Shown here: one piece after another, positions 1 to 7,995 of the stretch
Layout of the letters: each line of letters starts with the position of its first letter
Numbering within the stretch: position 1 is the stretch's first letter
NCBI RefSeq assembly: GCF_014698335.1
Contig: NZ_JACJSV010000018.1
Span: 1-62,153 of the forward strand
Reading direction: 5' to 3'
DNA: 62,153 nt
Source: Microcystis viridis FACHB-1342
Lineage (GTDB): Bacteria; Cyanobacteriota; Cyanobacteriia; Cyanobacteriales; Microcystaceae
Program-made: the position numbers and the translations under genes
Notes under the pieces: generated by a model
Database searches by the model: none
What the model was told of the DNA's origin: nothing
The model's input: the letters and a program-made list of their open reading frames with translations, nothing else

Positions 1-497
1 GCACAGTAATTTTTTTGTCCTTTGACTAGAGCGATTTCGTCAATTCCTAGTCTTTTTAATTTCGATAGGTCTGTCTCTGTAATTTCTTCAGCTATGTCCT
101 CTATCATTCTTTGAATCTCTTCTTCCGTTACGTCATTTCTTCGGCTAACATTTAAAATATCTCCTTCTTTTAATTGTTCGAGTATATTCTCGGCTAGTCT
201 TTTCGTATAGGTTCGTTTCTTGGCGACAAAATCTAACTCTTCGCTAAAGGGTTTCTGACAATTATCGCACTTAAATTGACGACGATTAACTTGTAGGTAC
301 ACTGGTTGACCTGAGATTGGTAAATCTTTGACTAAATGTCGATGATTTTGGTGGAGTTTATCGCTCTCTAACCCACAACGAGGACAGATTGCTTTTTGAC
401 TTTTCGATTCGATTCGGCAAACTATACCGATATTTTCTAGGTGTAGATAGCCTTGAATAGACGTTCCTTTTAGGTTCAAAAATTTGTCAAGTATCAT
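1..497 (-). CDS. ISL3-family transposase, N-terminal part (runs off window)
   Basis: The reverse strand reads from an ATG at 497 without a stop to the window edge (165 codons). The product begins MILDKFLNL and carries two zinc-ribbon pairs, CPRCGLES and a later CDNCQKPF, followed by a helical DNA-binding region ending LKRLGIDEIALVKGQ. This order (zinc ribbon, helix-turn-helix, start of the DDE domain with the GIDE/GIDD-like Asp) is that of ISL3-family transposases. The catalytic domain lies outside the window, so whether the element is complete cannot be judged. No target duplication can be seen from one end. Confidence 0.8.
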   Translation of the reverse strand, partial: MILDKFLNLKGTSIQGYLHLENIGIVCRIESKSQKAICPRCGLESDKLHQNHRHLVKDLPISGQPVYLQVNRRQFKCDNCQKPFSEELDFVAKKRTYTKRLAENILEQLKEGDILNVSRRNDVTEEEIQRMIEDIAEEITETDLSKLKRLGIDEIALVKGQKNYC

Positions 498-610
498 AAG
501 TAAAATAATCTCGTTTTTGGCTATTATATCAAATCTTAACTCGATTGTCTATCTTTTGGTATTAACCTATTTGTGCCTTAAGTCTTTTCCTGTATGAATT
601 TCAGCTACTT

Positions 611-931
611 TTGAGCGTAGTTGCTCTCATCGAATTTTATTTTAAGTTAATTATTTGCATAACAATTCCCGAAGAGCCTGAAAGTTTTTTGGAAGAACAT
701 GAATGGCAATCTTTGTGTGCCACTATTCATAAAAAGAGTCCGCCACCTGAAAAGCCGCCCTCCTTTCGAGAAGCGGTCAGAATGATTGCTTCTCTTGGGG
801 GGTTTTTAGGTAGAAAAGGTGACGGTGAACCAGGTGTTAAAACTATTTGGTTGGGACTGCGAAGGTTACATGATATCAGCCAGACTTGGAAACTATCTCA
901 TCAAATTAGTCCCCCCATAGAACCCCCTTGA
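611..931 (+). pseudogene. IS4-type transposase, C-terminal remnant
   Basis: The frame ends with the stretch FLEEHEWQSLCATIH, then IASLGGFLGRKGDGEPGVKT, then WLGLRRLHDI. This is the conserved C-terminal tail of Tn5-like IS4-family transposases of cyanobacteria. The DDE catalytic core is absent: the frame is open only back to about 566, and the TTG at 611 is simply the first permissible start codon. I therefore call it a decayed fragment, not an expressed gene. Its neighbours are another transposase fragment upstream and nested miniature repeats downstream, so this is an insertion hot spot. Confidence 0.7.
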
Positions 932-1047
932 GCCATCTTGCACACTTTTCTCTTTTTGTCAAATTTTATGTTAAGAAAGATGTGACTAATGGATAGCCTT
1001 ATCAAGGGGGGACTAAGGGGGGATCAAAGGGGGATCGAACCTAAAAT

Positions 1048-1192
1048 GGCTCTTCTAGGTTCTGTGTGATAAGTTTAATTGACATAGGATCGATCGATCT
1101 TTGTGTCCTTTGTGTCTTTGTGGTTCGTTCCACCCCCTCGCTAGGAGAAATGTATCTTAGAATACATTTTACCCACCAAAGCTGGGAGAGCC
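1048..1192 (+). repeat. Miniature element family A, copy 1, with 7-bp target duplication
   Basis: A 145-bp element begins GGCTCTTCT and ends GGGAGAGCC (imperfect inverted ends GGCTCTYC). It is flanked on both sides by CTAAAAT (1041-1047 and 1193-1199), an exact 7-bp target duplication. It has interrupted an older repeat of family B whose left part lies upstream (the CCTTATCAAGGGGGG block near 990-1040) and whose right part (CCATTTTTAATTTAAT, AACCAGCTAAGTA) runs to about 1230. Inside is a palindrome around TGTATCTTAGAATACA. No coding capacity. Other copies are at 6937 (truncated) and 8388. Confidence 0.85.
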
Positions 1193-1224
1193 CTAAAATC
1201 CATTTTTAATTTAATCATAACCAG

Positions 1225-1343
1225 CTAAGTACCTAAGCAAAATTAATTACACACATCTAACCACCTCTTGCCTTTTGCCTTTTGCCTTTTGCCTTTTGCC
1301 TTTCTTCACTAGGAAATTTATTTTGCACGACTACTTACTTATG
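1225..1343 (+). repeat. Miniature repeat family E, copy 1, with internal heptamer array
   Basis: The left arm reads TAAGTACCTAAGCAAAATTA and the right arm, inverted, reads TAAGTAGTCGTGCAAAATAA. The same two arms occur at about 34236 and 34404. Between them this copy has an array of the 7-bp unit TTTTGCC (1266-1300), while the other copy has unrelated sequence. The right arm ends on the ATG of the following gene, so this repeat forms that gene's leader. Confidence 0.55.
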
Positions 1344-2129
1344 CTAGGCGCAAAAACATCTCTCAATCTATCCTTACTTAAAACTCTGGGTTTAGTCGCC
1401 GTTATCGGTGGACTAATCATGGCTATGGTGGAAATGCAACAGGAAAAGGTGAAAACCTTGACCAAAGAAAAATTATTAGAGAGAAATTATAGTCAAGAAT
1501 CTCGCCTAGAAAATGCTCAGGTTGAGTTATTGAAAAATATGCCAGCTTTTGGCTTTGATAATATGTTAGCCAATTGGGCAATGTTACAGTTTATTCAATA
1601 TTATGGCGATGGGGATGCTCGTAGGGAAACTGGCTACGGTTTAAGTCCCGATTTTATGGAGATTGTCACCAAAAATGACCCAAAATTTGTCCGCGCCTAT
1701 TTGATGATGTCCGTGGCTTCTTCTGTCAATGCTGGCAAACCGGAAAGAACCGTTGAGATTATGAATAAAGGTTTATCAAAAATCACTCCTGATGTCACCG
1801 ATGCCTATTTTCTTTGGTTATATAAAGGAGTGGATGAACTATTATTTTTAGGTGATATTACTGCGGCAAAAAAATCTAATCAAATGGCCGCCGATTGGGC
1901 GAAAATTGCTGGTAATGAATTTATCGAAAAATCCGCTAGGGGAACAGTAAAATTTTTAGAAACTAATCCCGATAGTCGCGCCCCTAGAGTCGGTGCTTGG
2001 ATGTTAGTCTGGATAAGTAGCCAAGACGAAGAAACCCGCAGGTTAGCTAAGGAAAATATCGAAAAATTGGGCGGTAAATTGGTTGTGGTTAATAATAATC
2101 AAGTGATGGCAATTCCTCCGAAAGATTAG
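1341..2129 (+). CDS. Membrane-anchored conserved cyanobacterial protein of unknown function
   Basis: I do not recognise a characterised family. I place the start at the ATG at 1341 (MLGAKTSLN); an in-frame TTG at 1275 lies inside the TTTTGCC repeat array and would translate the repeat as LPFFTRK. The resulting protein of about 262 residues has one N-terminal hydrophobic segment (TLGLVAVIGGLIMAMV), then a soluble, mainly helical region with TPR-like spacing (FVRAYLMMSVAS, TDAYFLWLYKG). A type II membrane protein or lipoprotein-like scaffold is plausible. Its stop codon overlaps that of the convergent DUF29 gene. Its 5' leader is a dispersed repeat, so promoter and RBS may be element-derived. 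Confidence 0.7.
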   Translation: MLGAKTSLNLSLLKTLGLVAVIGGLIMAMVEMQQEKVKTLTKEKLLERNYSQESRLENAQVELLKNMPAFGFDNMLANWAMLQFIQYYGDGDARRETGYGLSPDFMEIVTKNDPKFVRAYLMMSVASSVNAGKPERTVEIMNKGLSKITPDVTDAYFLWLYKGVDELLFLGDITAAKKSNQMAADWAKIAGNEFIEKSARGTVKFLETNPDSRAPRVGAWMLVWISSQDEETRRLAKENIEKLGGKLVVVNNNQVMAIPPKD

Positions 2130-2593
2130 GAGTTAGCATATTTTTCATCCTGCCAAAACTTATTATTTAATAAGCCATCAATATCCTCAGCAAAGGGACA
2201 AACATCGGGAAAATTAGAGTCTGGATAATCCTCTTTCATCGCTTCTAAAGCTTCTCGATAACATTCTTCTAAAATCTCTATCATAAACCTTTTCAAACTA
2301 GGAGAATACTTAAATTCCTTCTTCAACTCCTTGCGAAAATTTCTAATTTCAATTTCCCACCCTCGATAACAATCGGGAAGAACCACATAACAACGTTTTA
2401 ATAAATGTTCTAATAAACGAGTTAAAAAATTATCGACCGCTTTGCGTTGACTTTTCCCCAAAGATTCCACCTCCTCAATCAAATTCTCCAAATCAACCTG
2501 AGATAAATCCCCAGATTTTAATTGCTTAACCGTCTTCTCTATCCACAAAGCAAAATCTTGATCATACAGATTTTTTACCTTGGCTAAAGTCAT
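2126..2593 (-). CDS. DUF29 family protein
   Basis: 155 residues. The pattern LYDQDFALWIEKTVKQL, then DLENLIEEVESLG, a basic helix with LLEHLLKRCY, then the CYRGWEIEIRNFR segment and a C-terminal CPFAEDIDGLL motif are diagnostic of DUF29, a short all-helical family expanded in cyanobacteria and of unknown function. Start ATG at 2593. The first 46 residues are identical to the neighbouring DUF29 gene at 2706-3143, with only about two silent base differences, while the rest is diverged. This suggests recent partial gene conversion. It converges on the upstream membrane protein gene with overlapping stop codons. Confidence 0.85.
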   Translation of the reverse strand: MTLAKVKNLYDQDFALWIEKTVKQLKSGDLSQVDLENLIEEVESLGKSQRKAVDNFLTRLLEHLLKRCYVVLPDCYRGWEIEIRNFRKELKKEFKYSPSLKRFMIEILEECYREALEAMKEDYPDSNFPDVCPFAEDIDGLLNNKFWQDEKYANS

Positions 2594-2636
2594 AATTTTT
2601 CCCCTGTTAAACTTAAATTCATTTCTTGAAAATCAC

Positions 2637-3230
2637 ACTAAATCTGGTTATTAAAGACTGATTATTTATTGCGCTTAACGGATTTAGCATCAGAGTTTAA
2701 CTTTCTCAAAACCTATGGTTTAATAAACTATCAATATCCTTAGAAAAAGGAGAAATATCGGGAAAAATAGCATCATATTTAATTCGCATATTCTCCACCG
2801 CTTCCTGATAACAATAATCACAAATATCGGTTAAAAAACTGCATAAACTAGGGGAATCTTTAAGGATATATTTTAACTTCGATTGACAGCGTTTAATTGT
2901 TACTTCCCAACCTCGATAACAGTCAGACAAAGGAAGATAACGCCGTTTTAAACCGTGTTCAAATAATGTAATTAAACGGTTTTTAAGTTCCCTTTTATCT
3001 CGTCTTCCCAAAGACTCCACCTCCTCAATCAAATTCTCCAAATCAACCTGAGATAAATCCCCAGATTTTAATTGCTTAACCGTTTTCTCTATCCACAAAG
3101 CAAAATCTTGATCATAGAGATTTTTTACCTTGGCTAAAGTCATAATTTTGACCTCCTCTGTTGACTAATTGCCTTCATTTTAGCGAAACTTGGCCAATTC
3201 AGACTAAATCCGGTTATTAAAGACTGATTA
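2637..3230. repeat. Dispersed 28-bp motif upstream of both DUF29 genes (two copies)
   Basis: Copies at 2637-2666 and 3203-3230 share ACTAAATC, one variable base, GGTTATTAAAGACTGATTA. Further copies occur at 41173-41202 (reverse), 41719-41747 and 59638-59664 (reverse). I see no inverted ends or target duplication. It may be the end of a larger decayed element or a duplicated promoter fragment. Confidence 0.5.
2706..3143 (-). CDS. DUF29 family protein, tandem paralogue
   Basis: 145 residues with the same DUF29 architecture: an N-terminal YDQDFALWIEKTV helix, VDLENLIEEVESLG, LFEHGLKRRYLPLSDCYRGWEV, and a C-terminal DISPFSKDIDSLLNHRF. Residues 1-46 match the DUF29 protein at 2126-2593 exactly and the remainder is only distantly similar, so the pair is a chimera-forming duplication. 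Both genes have the same upstream motif (AAATC[CT]GGTTATTAAAGAC). Function is unknown in the family. Nothing here links it to a particular pathway. Confidence 0.85.
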   Translation of the reverse strand: MTLAKVKNLYDQDFALWIEKTVKQLKSGDLSQVDLENLIEEVESLGRRDKRELKNRLITLFEHGLKRRYLPLSDCYRGWEVTIKRCQSKLKYILKDSPSLCSFLTDICDYCYQEAVENMRIKYDAIFPDISPFSKDIDSLLNHRF

Positions 3231-3363
3231 ACTATTGTCCCTATCGCAACAGTGCCTCTCCTCAACCGATTTAGTATTATAGCCCCGAAAACCCAACAAC
3301 TAACAAGCCACAAACTGCACCGATCGAGGGATAATATAACCTTGATATCTATGCCATCATCTT

Positions 3364-4299
3364 ATGAAAATTTTAATTATGGGTGGAACCCGATTTATCG
3401 GCGTTTCCCTGACTAAAGTGTTAGTAGAACAGGGTCATGAGGTAGTATTATTCAATCGTGGCAATAAACCCGCCCCGGTTGCTGGAGTACGACAGATTCA
3501 TGGCGATCGCACTGACCCAGGGCAACTGAAAGAAAAGCTTAAAAATGAGAGTTTTGAGGCAATTTTCGACAATAATGGCAGAGAATTAAGTGATACTCAG
3601 CCCCTCGTCGAGATATTTAGAGACAGAATTGGGCATTTTGTCTATGTTAGCTCGGCGGGGGTTTATCTAAAATCCGACCAAATGCCCCATAAAGAAGGGG
3701 ATACACTAGATCCCAAAAGTCGCCACAAGGGAAAACACGAGACAGAAAACTATTTAAGCGAGATGGGTTTACCCTGGACTTCCATCCGTCCAGTCTATAT
3801 CTACGGACCGCGCAACTATAATGACCTAGAAGCTTGGTTTTTTGACCGTTTGGTTCGTAATCGTCCTATTCCTATACCTGGTCATGGGGAACATTTTACC
3901 CAATTTGGTCACGTTGCCGATCTGGCCCAAGCCATGGCCGCAGTATTGGGTAATTCTCAGGCTATCGGTCAAGTGTATAATATTTCCGGCGATCGCTATG
4001 TAACTTTTAACGGTTTAGCAAAAGCTTGCGCGGCAGCCATGGGGAAAAATGCCGAGGAAATCGAGATTGTTAACTATAACCCCAAAAAATTTGACTTCGG
4101 CAAAAAGAAACCTTTCCCCCTGCGGGTTCAACATTTCTACGCTGATATTAATAAGGCTACCCGGGAGTTAAACTGGCAGCCTGAATATGATCTCGTCAGT
4201 GGTTTAACAGACTCCTTCCAGAATGATTATCTCGCTTCCGGTCGCGATCGGCAAGAAATAGACTTGGCGATCGATGACCAGATCTTGGCCAACCAATAA
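3364..4299 (+). CDS. CSP41-like NAD-dependent epimerase/dehydratase family protein
   Basis: 311 residues. The N-terminal Rossmann motif is GGTRFIG (residues 7-13), followed by LFNRGN, HGDRTDP, and FVYVSSAGVYLKSD. The segment RPVYIYGPRNYNDLEAWFFD is typical of the cyanobacterial/plastid CSP41 (chloroplast stem-loop binding protein) subgroup of atypical short-chain dehydrogenases, which bind or cleave RNA and associate with ribosomes and transcription complexes in chloroplasts. The classical YxxxK is not well preserved (the equivalent region reads RHKGKHETENYL), as expected in this group. Start ATG at 3364. The TAA stop at 4297-4299 coincides with the first bases of a TTAGGGACTTGCG-type repeat end. 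Confidence 0.8.
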   Translation: MKILIMGGTRFIGVSLTKVLVEQGHEVVLFNRGNKPAPVAGVRQIHGDRTDPGQLKEKLKNESFEAIFDNNGRELSDTQPLVEIFRDRIGHFVYVSSAGVYLKSDQMPHKEGDTLDPKSRHKGKHETENYLSEMGLPWTSIRPVYIYGPRNYNDLEAWFFDRLVRNRPIPIPGHGEHFTQFGHVADLAQAMAAVLGNSQAIGQVYNISGDRYVTFNGLAKACAAAMGKNAEEIEIVNYNPKKFDFGKKKPFPLRVQHFYADINKATRELNWQPEYDLVSGLTDSFQNDYLASGRDRQEIDLAIDDQILANQ

Positions 4300-4340
4300 G
4301 GGACTTGCGTGGGAATAATATCCCAGCCAGAAAATCGCTC
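4298..4340 (+). repeat. End of miniature element family D abutting the CSP41-like gene
   Basis: TAAGGGACTTGCGTGGGAATA followed by ATATCCCA matches the right end (reversed) of the complete family D element at 22133-22271. The TAA of the CSP41-like stop is inside the element end. A second family D end starts at about 4506 (TTAGGGACTTGCGC). Family C is inserted between them. Confidence 0.6.
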
Positions 4341-4376
4341 TGTAGAAGAATCAGACCAGCCAGATGGCATATTATC

Positions 4377-4496
4377 AGCAATTCTCATTTTAAGGTTTCA
4401 TGACATTAAAACCCTTGCACCTAGAGGGGTTAATAATTCTTAACGAATCTCTAGATCGCTGAAACAACGCAAAATCCTTTCAAAATGAGAATTGCT
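4377..4496 (+). repeat. Miniature inverted-repeat element family C, copy 1
   Basis: A 120-bp element with 15-bp perfect terminal inverted repeats AGCAATTCTCATTTT. The interior is non-coding (GGTTTCATGACATTAAAACC, then the segment around CTAGATCGCTGAAACAACGC). A nearly identical copy lies in the opposite orientation at 11578-11697. No clear target duplication is visible (flanks ATTATC and GTTCGA). Confidence 0.8.
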
Positions 4497-4563
4497 GTTC
4501 GAGATGTTAGGGACTTGCGCTAATGTCTTGGAATTCATGACCGACGCAATAGTTGCAGACAGT

Positions 4564-6735
4564 TTATTTGTGGAATTGGTGCAGTAGATCGCGAAATTCC
4601 TGAAAACTAATCTGATTATCGCGACCAGTATCGGCCTGCTGTAACATAGCTTCGATTTCCTTGTCTGTCACCCCCGGTTCGATCGCCTGAAGACAAGCTT
4701 TTAACTCCTCAAGGCTAATTTGTCCCGAACCATCACTATCAAATAGACGGAATCTTTCCAATAAAATCCTCTCCTGTTGCTCACGATCGCTGTCACTACT
4801 AAAAGATAGACGATCGAAAACCTGAAAAGCGCGGGCGATATTTTGCCATAATTGATCGGCCGGAGGACGATGGAGAATCGTTTCCTCCTCCTGACCAGTA
4901 ACTCTGTACTGGCGACGCAAAGACTCGACAGTTTCCTTTCCTGCGACTGGCAATTCCGTCAATAAATGCTCGATCACTTCCCTAGAACTCTTACCGGTTA
5001 ACACTTCCAGCAATTCCGAACCCACCTGGCGATCGGGGTCTTTTTTCCATGTCACCAACAAACTTTCTAACAAAGCATCGCGATAACTCTGCAAACGTAA
5101 CCAATCCTCGCGACTATACTGCTTTTCTGGATCGAGAAGTTCGGCCGATTCCACACCCAACTCTGTTAAAATCGCCTGATGTTCTGCCTCAGTAATCGTC
5201 AACTCTAAGCGCATTTGTTGCAGGATTTCGAGGCTGTGGCCGAAGTCACTATATCCCTCCTCCAAAGCCTCTTTTAACACGGCTTTATAGGCTTTTAAAC
5301 ACTTCTGGTGCGTGAAATCCGGCAGTATCTTGGCCAACACATACACCTCATCTGCGTCCAAAGTTTCCAGCGATCGCCGATCGAGATATTTAGCCGTATC
5401 GAGATTCAGTTTACGCAACTGTTTACGCAATTTTCCTGCGAGTCCTTCCCGTTGGTAACGACTCGGATCCCTTATCCAAGTGCGATATAACCATAAACTA
5501 CTCAAAACAGCCGCTAAAATACTAGCGAAATAATGCCAAAATTTTGGCAAAAGATTAATAAAAGGACGACCACCGAAAATAAAGAAGAAATTGAAAATCA
5601 GAAAAGTTCCGAAAGTAAAGACTCGATGACGGATAATTTCGGTCGGTAAGGGCGACTTTTTACGGATTCTATAGACTTTATAGGCATTTTCAACTTTTTT
5701 ACCGAGAAAATAACCCAAAAAAGTGCAGATTGCCAAAGTTAAGGGAACAGCTACCAGCTTCGGAATCGGAATCTGATTACCCGCAAGATAAAAACCCGGT
5801 TTAAAGAGGGATTCTAGCTGATTTTCGTCGTGCGCCCAAGCTCCAGAGAAATAATAGTCCCAATTGCCAGCATAGAGATAATAATAGATAAAATAGCCAA
5901 AAACTAAGCCAAAATAACCGTAATAAAGCCATTGGCGATCGCTGTTATTAATCCCATCCCAATAGGATCTTTCCGCATCGATATCGATACAGGGACTTTG
6001 ACAGGCAACACAGGCACTTTGTTCGCTACCATCTTCTCGGACAATACGACACATAGATTGAGTAATCCCACTGCGACTGTCTTCGTGAGCGGTACTATTC
6101 AGCAAACCCCTCGGTTCACCATAAATCCTTTCAACTGGACTCATGGGACAGAAATAGTTACACCAAGATTTGCCCCCATACCAGTAACCCACAAAGATCG
6201 CCGCTAGAATAGTAAAGATTAAAAAGCTACCCAAGACTAAGCGATCGGAATTATAAAAAAGAATCCGTCCGCATAAACCCAAAAATAACAGACTTAATTG
6301 TAGATAGAGATAATTCCGAGCTAACCAAGAGTTTTTCGGCACTTTATAGATTTCAGAGCGGACTTTTCCCGATTTATCGGTCTGTTTTTTCTGACGCTGT
6401 TTACCCAAAGCACGCGGTATTTGAGAAAGAAAGGATAAAGGACAGATACGCCGCCAGAGTTCGTGACCGAATACTAATAAGATAAAAACACCACTAGGAA
6501 CCACTATTCCCCAAAAAATCGGCGCACCTAACTGATAGGAGGATTGGGGTAGGCAAACCCCCTGGACTTTAATGCACAGATCGGGATCCACTCTCAGGGG
6601 ACTAGAAAGATTGTTAGGATCGGTTAATTTTGCCGAAATCGGGTCAAAAAATAGAGAAAATATCAGAATTAACCAAGCGATGGTCAGAACCCATCGCAAA
6701 TAGTGCATCGAGCGTTCGGGAATTTGTGCAAACAT
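4564..6735 (-). CDS. Membrane 4Fe-4S (polyferredoxin-like) protein with C-terminal EF-hands
   Basis: 723 residues. The N-terminal half has several membrane segments and cysteine motifs of NapH/CcoG-type 4Fe-4S membrane proteins: RRICPLSFLSQ near residue 92, GKSWCNYFCPMSP near 190, and CVACQSPC near 242. After more transmembrane helices comes a long soluble helical region, then two EF-hand loops at the C-terminus: DSDGSGQISLEE (perfect) and DTGRDNQISFQE. This suggests a Ca2+-responsive membrane redox protein; the electron donor and acceptor are unknown. Start is either the ATG at 6735 or the in-frame ATG at 6708. The sequence around the 5' end (TTCGGGAATTTGTGCAAA) is duplicated at 6791-6812. 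Confidence 0.75.
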   Translation of the reverse strand: MFAQIPERSMHYLRWVLTIAWLILIFSLFFDPISAKLTDPNNLSSPLRVDPDLCIKVQGVCLPQSSYQLGAPIFWGIVVPSGVFILLVFGHELWRRICPLSFLSQIPRALGKQRQKKQTDKSGKVRSEIYKVPKNSWLARNYLYLQLSLLFLGLCGRILFYNSDRLVLGSFLIFTILAAIFVGYWYGGKSWCNYFCPMSPVERIYGEPRGLLNSTAHEDSRSGITQSMCRIVREDGSEQSACVACQSPCIDIDAERSYWDGINNSDRQWLYYGYFGLVFGYFIYYYLYAGNWDYYFSGAWAHDENQLESLFKPGFYLAGNQIPIPKLVAVPLTLAICTFLGYFLGKKVENAYKVYRIRKKSPLPTEIIRHRVFTFGTFLIFNFFFIFGGRPFINLLPKFWHYFASILAAVLSSLWLYRTWIRDPSRYQREGLAGKLRKQLRKLNLDTAKYLDRRSLETLDADEVYVLAKILPDFTHQKCLKAYKAVLKEALEEGYSDFGHSLEILQQMRLELTITEAEHQAILTELGVESAELLDPEKQYSREDWLRLQSYRDALLESLLVTWKKDPDRQVGSELLEVLTGKSSREVIEHLLTELPVAGKETVESLRRQYRVTGQEEETILHRPPADQLWQNIARAFQVFDRLSFSSDSDREQQERILLERFRLFDSDGSGQISLEELKACLQAIEPGVTDKEIEAMLQQADTGRDNQISFQEFRDLLHQFHK

Positions 6736-6895
6736 ATATATACATCTGAGTCAAGTCGTTTTGCTAAATTAATATCCAAGTTTCCAATCGATCATTCGGG
6801 AATTTGTGCAAAAATAAATCCACATTCCGCACCCTAAGTGTGACAACGTCTTAAAAGAGGAAGGAGCGTGAGTCAAAATACTTATCTAGAGGAGT

Positions 6896-6922
6896 GAGTT
6901 GGCGGCAAGCTGCCGCCAACTC
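6896..6922. terminator. Perfect 12-bp stem hairpin
   Basis: GAGTTGGCGGCA, a 3-base loop AGC, then TGCCGCCAACTC. It lies inside the IS1634-like remnant. There is no clean T-run on either side (AGCCAAAAATTT follows), so it may be a transcription terminator of the lost transposase or a REP-like palindrome. Confidence 0.4.
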
Positions 6923-6936
6923 AGCCAAAAATTTCA

Positions 6937-7014
6937 GGCTCTTCTAGGTTCTGTGTGATCAGTTTAACTTACATAGGATCTATCAATCTTTGTGTCCTTT
7001 GTGGTTCCTTCCAC
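6937..7014 (+). repeat. Miniature element family A, copy 2, 3'-truncated
   Basis: Starts with GGCTCTTCTAGGTTCTGTGT and follows copy 1 through TTTGTGTCCTTTGTGG to about 7014. The right half including the GAGAGCC end is lost where it meets the transposase fragment, so no target duplication can be defined. Confidence 0.7.
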
Positions 7015-7388
7015 AATTCCTATTTCATCGATAATTCCGGCTACTAATCCCAGATGGTCTAGATTTTTGACTTCAATTTCTGTTGATTGATTCATGGTCG
7101 AACAGTTCACTCGCCTAAGTTTTCCAACAATTCCTATTTTTTCATAATTAGGGGTCTCCATACTCCCCCTAGCAGCCACCGAGAAAACCTTCACCAGCTA
7201 ACTATTTTTACTCAAGTCTCTGGAGGGGGACAGCTTATGGGACAGTTGAGGGTGCGGAATGTGGGCTACAAACAGGAAGATTTTATGCTCACAATAGTGA
7301 TAATCCAAGCTGCCATATTTCCCATCTCCTAAAACTGCTGAAGCTAGAGTTCAACCCCAGGGAGCAGAAATAAATTTAATCGCATTAT

Positions 7389-7480
7389 TTGACCTAAAAA
7401 AAGAGGGTTCGCAGGCAGGCACGGATTCCCATTCTATATATAAGTATCTGTCAAGGGCGGGGATTTGTCAAGGGTTTTTT
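7389..7480 (+). repeat. Dispersed repeat family G, copy 1
   Basis: Conserved core GGTTCGCAGGCAGGCACGGA, then TTCCCATTCTATATATAAGT, then GTCAAGGGCGGGGATTTGTC. Related copies: 7996-8090, 15965-16065, 25436-25520, and inverted at 17870-17938. On the minus strand it contains two TTGACA-like hexamers followed by TATATA, so it could carry an outward promoter; the spacing is not canonical. Confidence 0.6.
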
Positions 7481-7499
7481 GAGGAAATCTGCCGGCATT

Positions 7500-7940
7500 T
7501 CAGGGGAAAAAATCGGAATCGAGGATTTGTTCGGGACTATAGGGACAGCTTTCGGCAAAGATAGCGGCCAGTAATTGGCTTTTTTGTCGGACTCGCTTCA
7601 CTGCTTTGGGGTAAATAACGGCGATTCTGGTTAAAAAATAGTTATAAAGGGTTTTCGACTCCAATAAAAGTTCTAATTCCACCCGAAAGTTACCGATTTC
7701 GTCCTGCCATCCCCGCGCACATCTTTCTCGTTCCTCCGGCCAGTATTGGTAGAGAAGCAGATGAATGAGTAATTTTAGGAGATAACTATCTACTTTATGT
7801 CTCTGTTCGTTCCCCAATGCTTCGATTTCTTCTCCGAGATGTTCCCAATCTAATACATCTGTCTGTCTTTGTCGCAGTTGTTTGGCCGTTTCTTCTAACC
7901 AAGCAGGATAGTCTTGTTCGTATAAGTCTTTAGTTGTCAT
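7500..7940 (-). CDS. DUF29 family protein
   Basis: 146 residues: MTTKDLYEQDYPAWLEETAK, then LDWEHLGEEIEALGNEQRHK, LLKLLIHLLLYQYWPEER, RGWQDEIGNFRVEL and a C-terminal SCPYSPEQIL. All the DUF29 landmarks are present. It is diverged from the pair at 2.1-3.1 kb, so not part of that recent duplication, but an N-terminal fragment very like it lies at 15826-15930 with the same upstream sequence. Start ATG at 7940. It is flanked on both sides by family G repeats, which may have moved it. Function unknown. Confidence 0.85.
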   Translation of the reverse strand: MTTKDLYEQDYPAWLEETAKQLRQRQTDVLDWEHLGEEIEALGNEQRHKVDSYLLKLLIHLLLYQYWPEERERCARGWQDEIGNFRVELELLLESKTLYNYFLTRIAVIYPKAVKRVRQKSQLLAAIFAESCPYSPEQILDSDFFP

Positions 7941-7995
7941 AACCTATCCTCTTTAGCGCTGGTCAGGTATTAGATTTTTATTTTCTTGACGCTTA

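Larger units (their letters stand above)
6821..7266 (-). mobile_element. Remnant of an IS1634-like element
   Basis: Inverted ends CACATTCCGCACCCT (6822-6836) and AGGGTGCGGAATGTG (7250-7264) bracket about 440 bp. Within, on the minus strand, an ATG at 7095 starts MNQSTEIEVKNLDHLGLVAG, the conserved N-terminus of a cyanobacterial DUF4277/IS1634-type transposase, which stops being recognisable after about 29 residues (near 7009), where a truncated family A repeat begins. Almost the whole transposase has been deleted. A CCCATAAGCTGTCCCC motif typical of the IS subterminal region lies near 7210-7245. Confidence 0.65.

Noticed and set aside
1275-1340. Upstream TTG start of the membrane protein gene
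   Set aside because: Lies in a TTTTGCC heptamer array; the translation LPFF... is repeat-derived.
7087-7332. Plus-strand ORF across the IS1634-like remnant
   Set aside because: Spans the element end and shows no family likeness; opposite to the recognisable transposase start.
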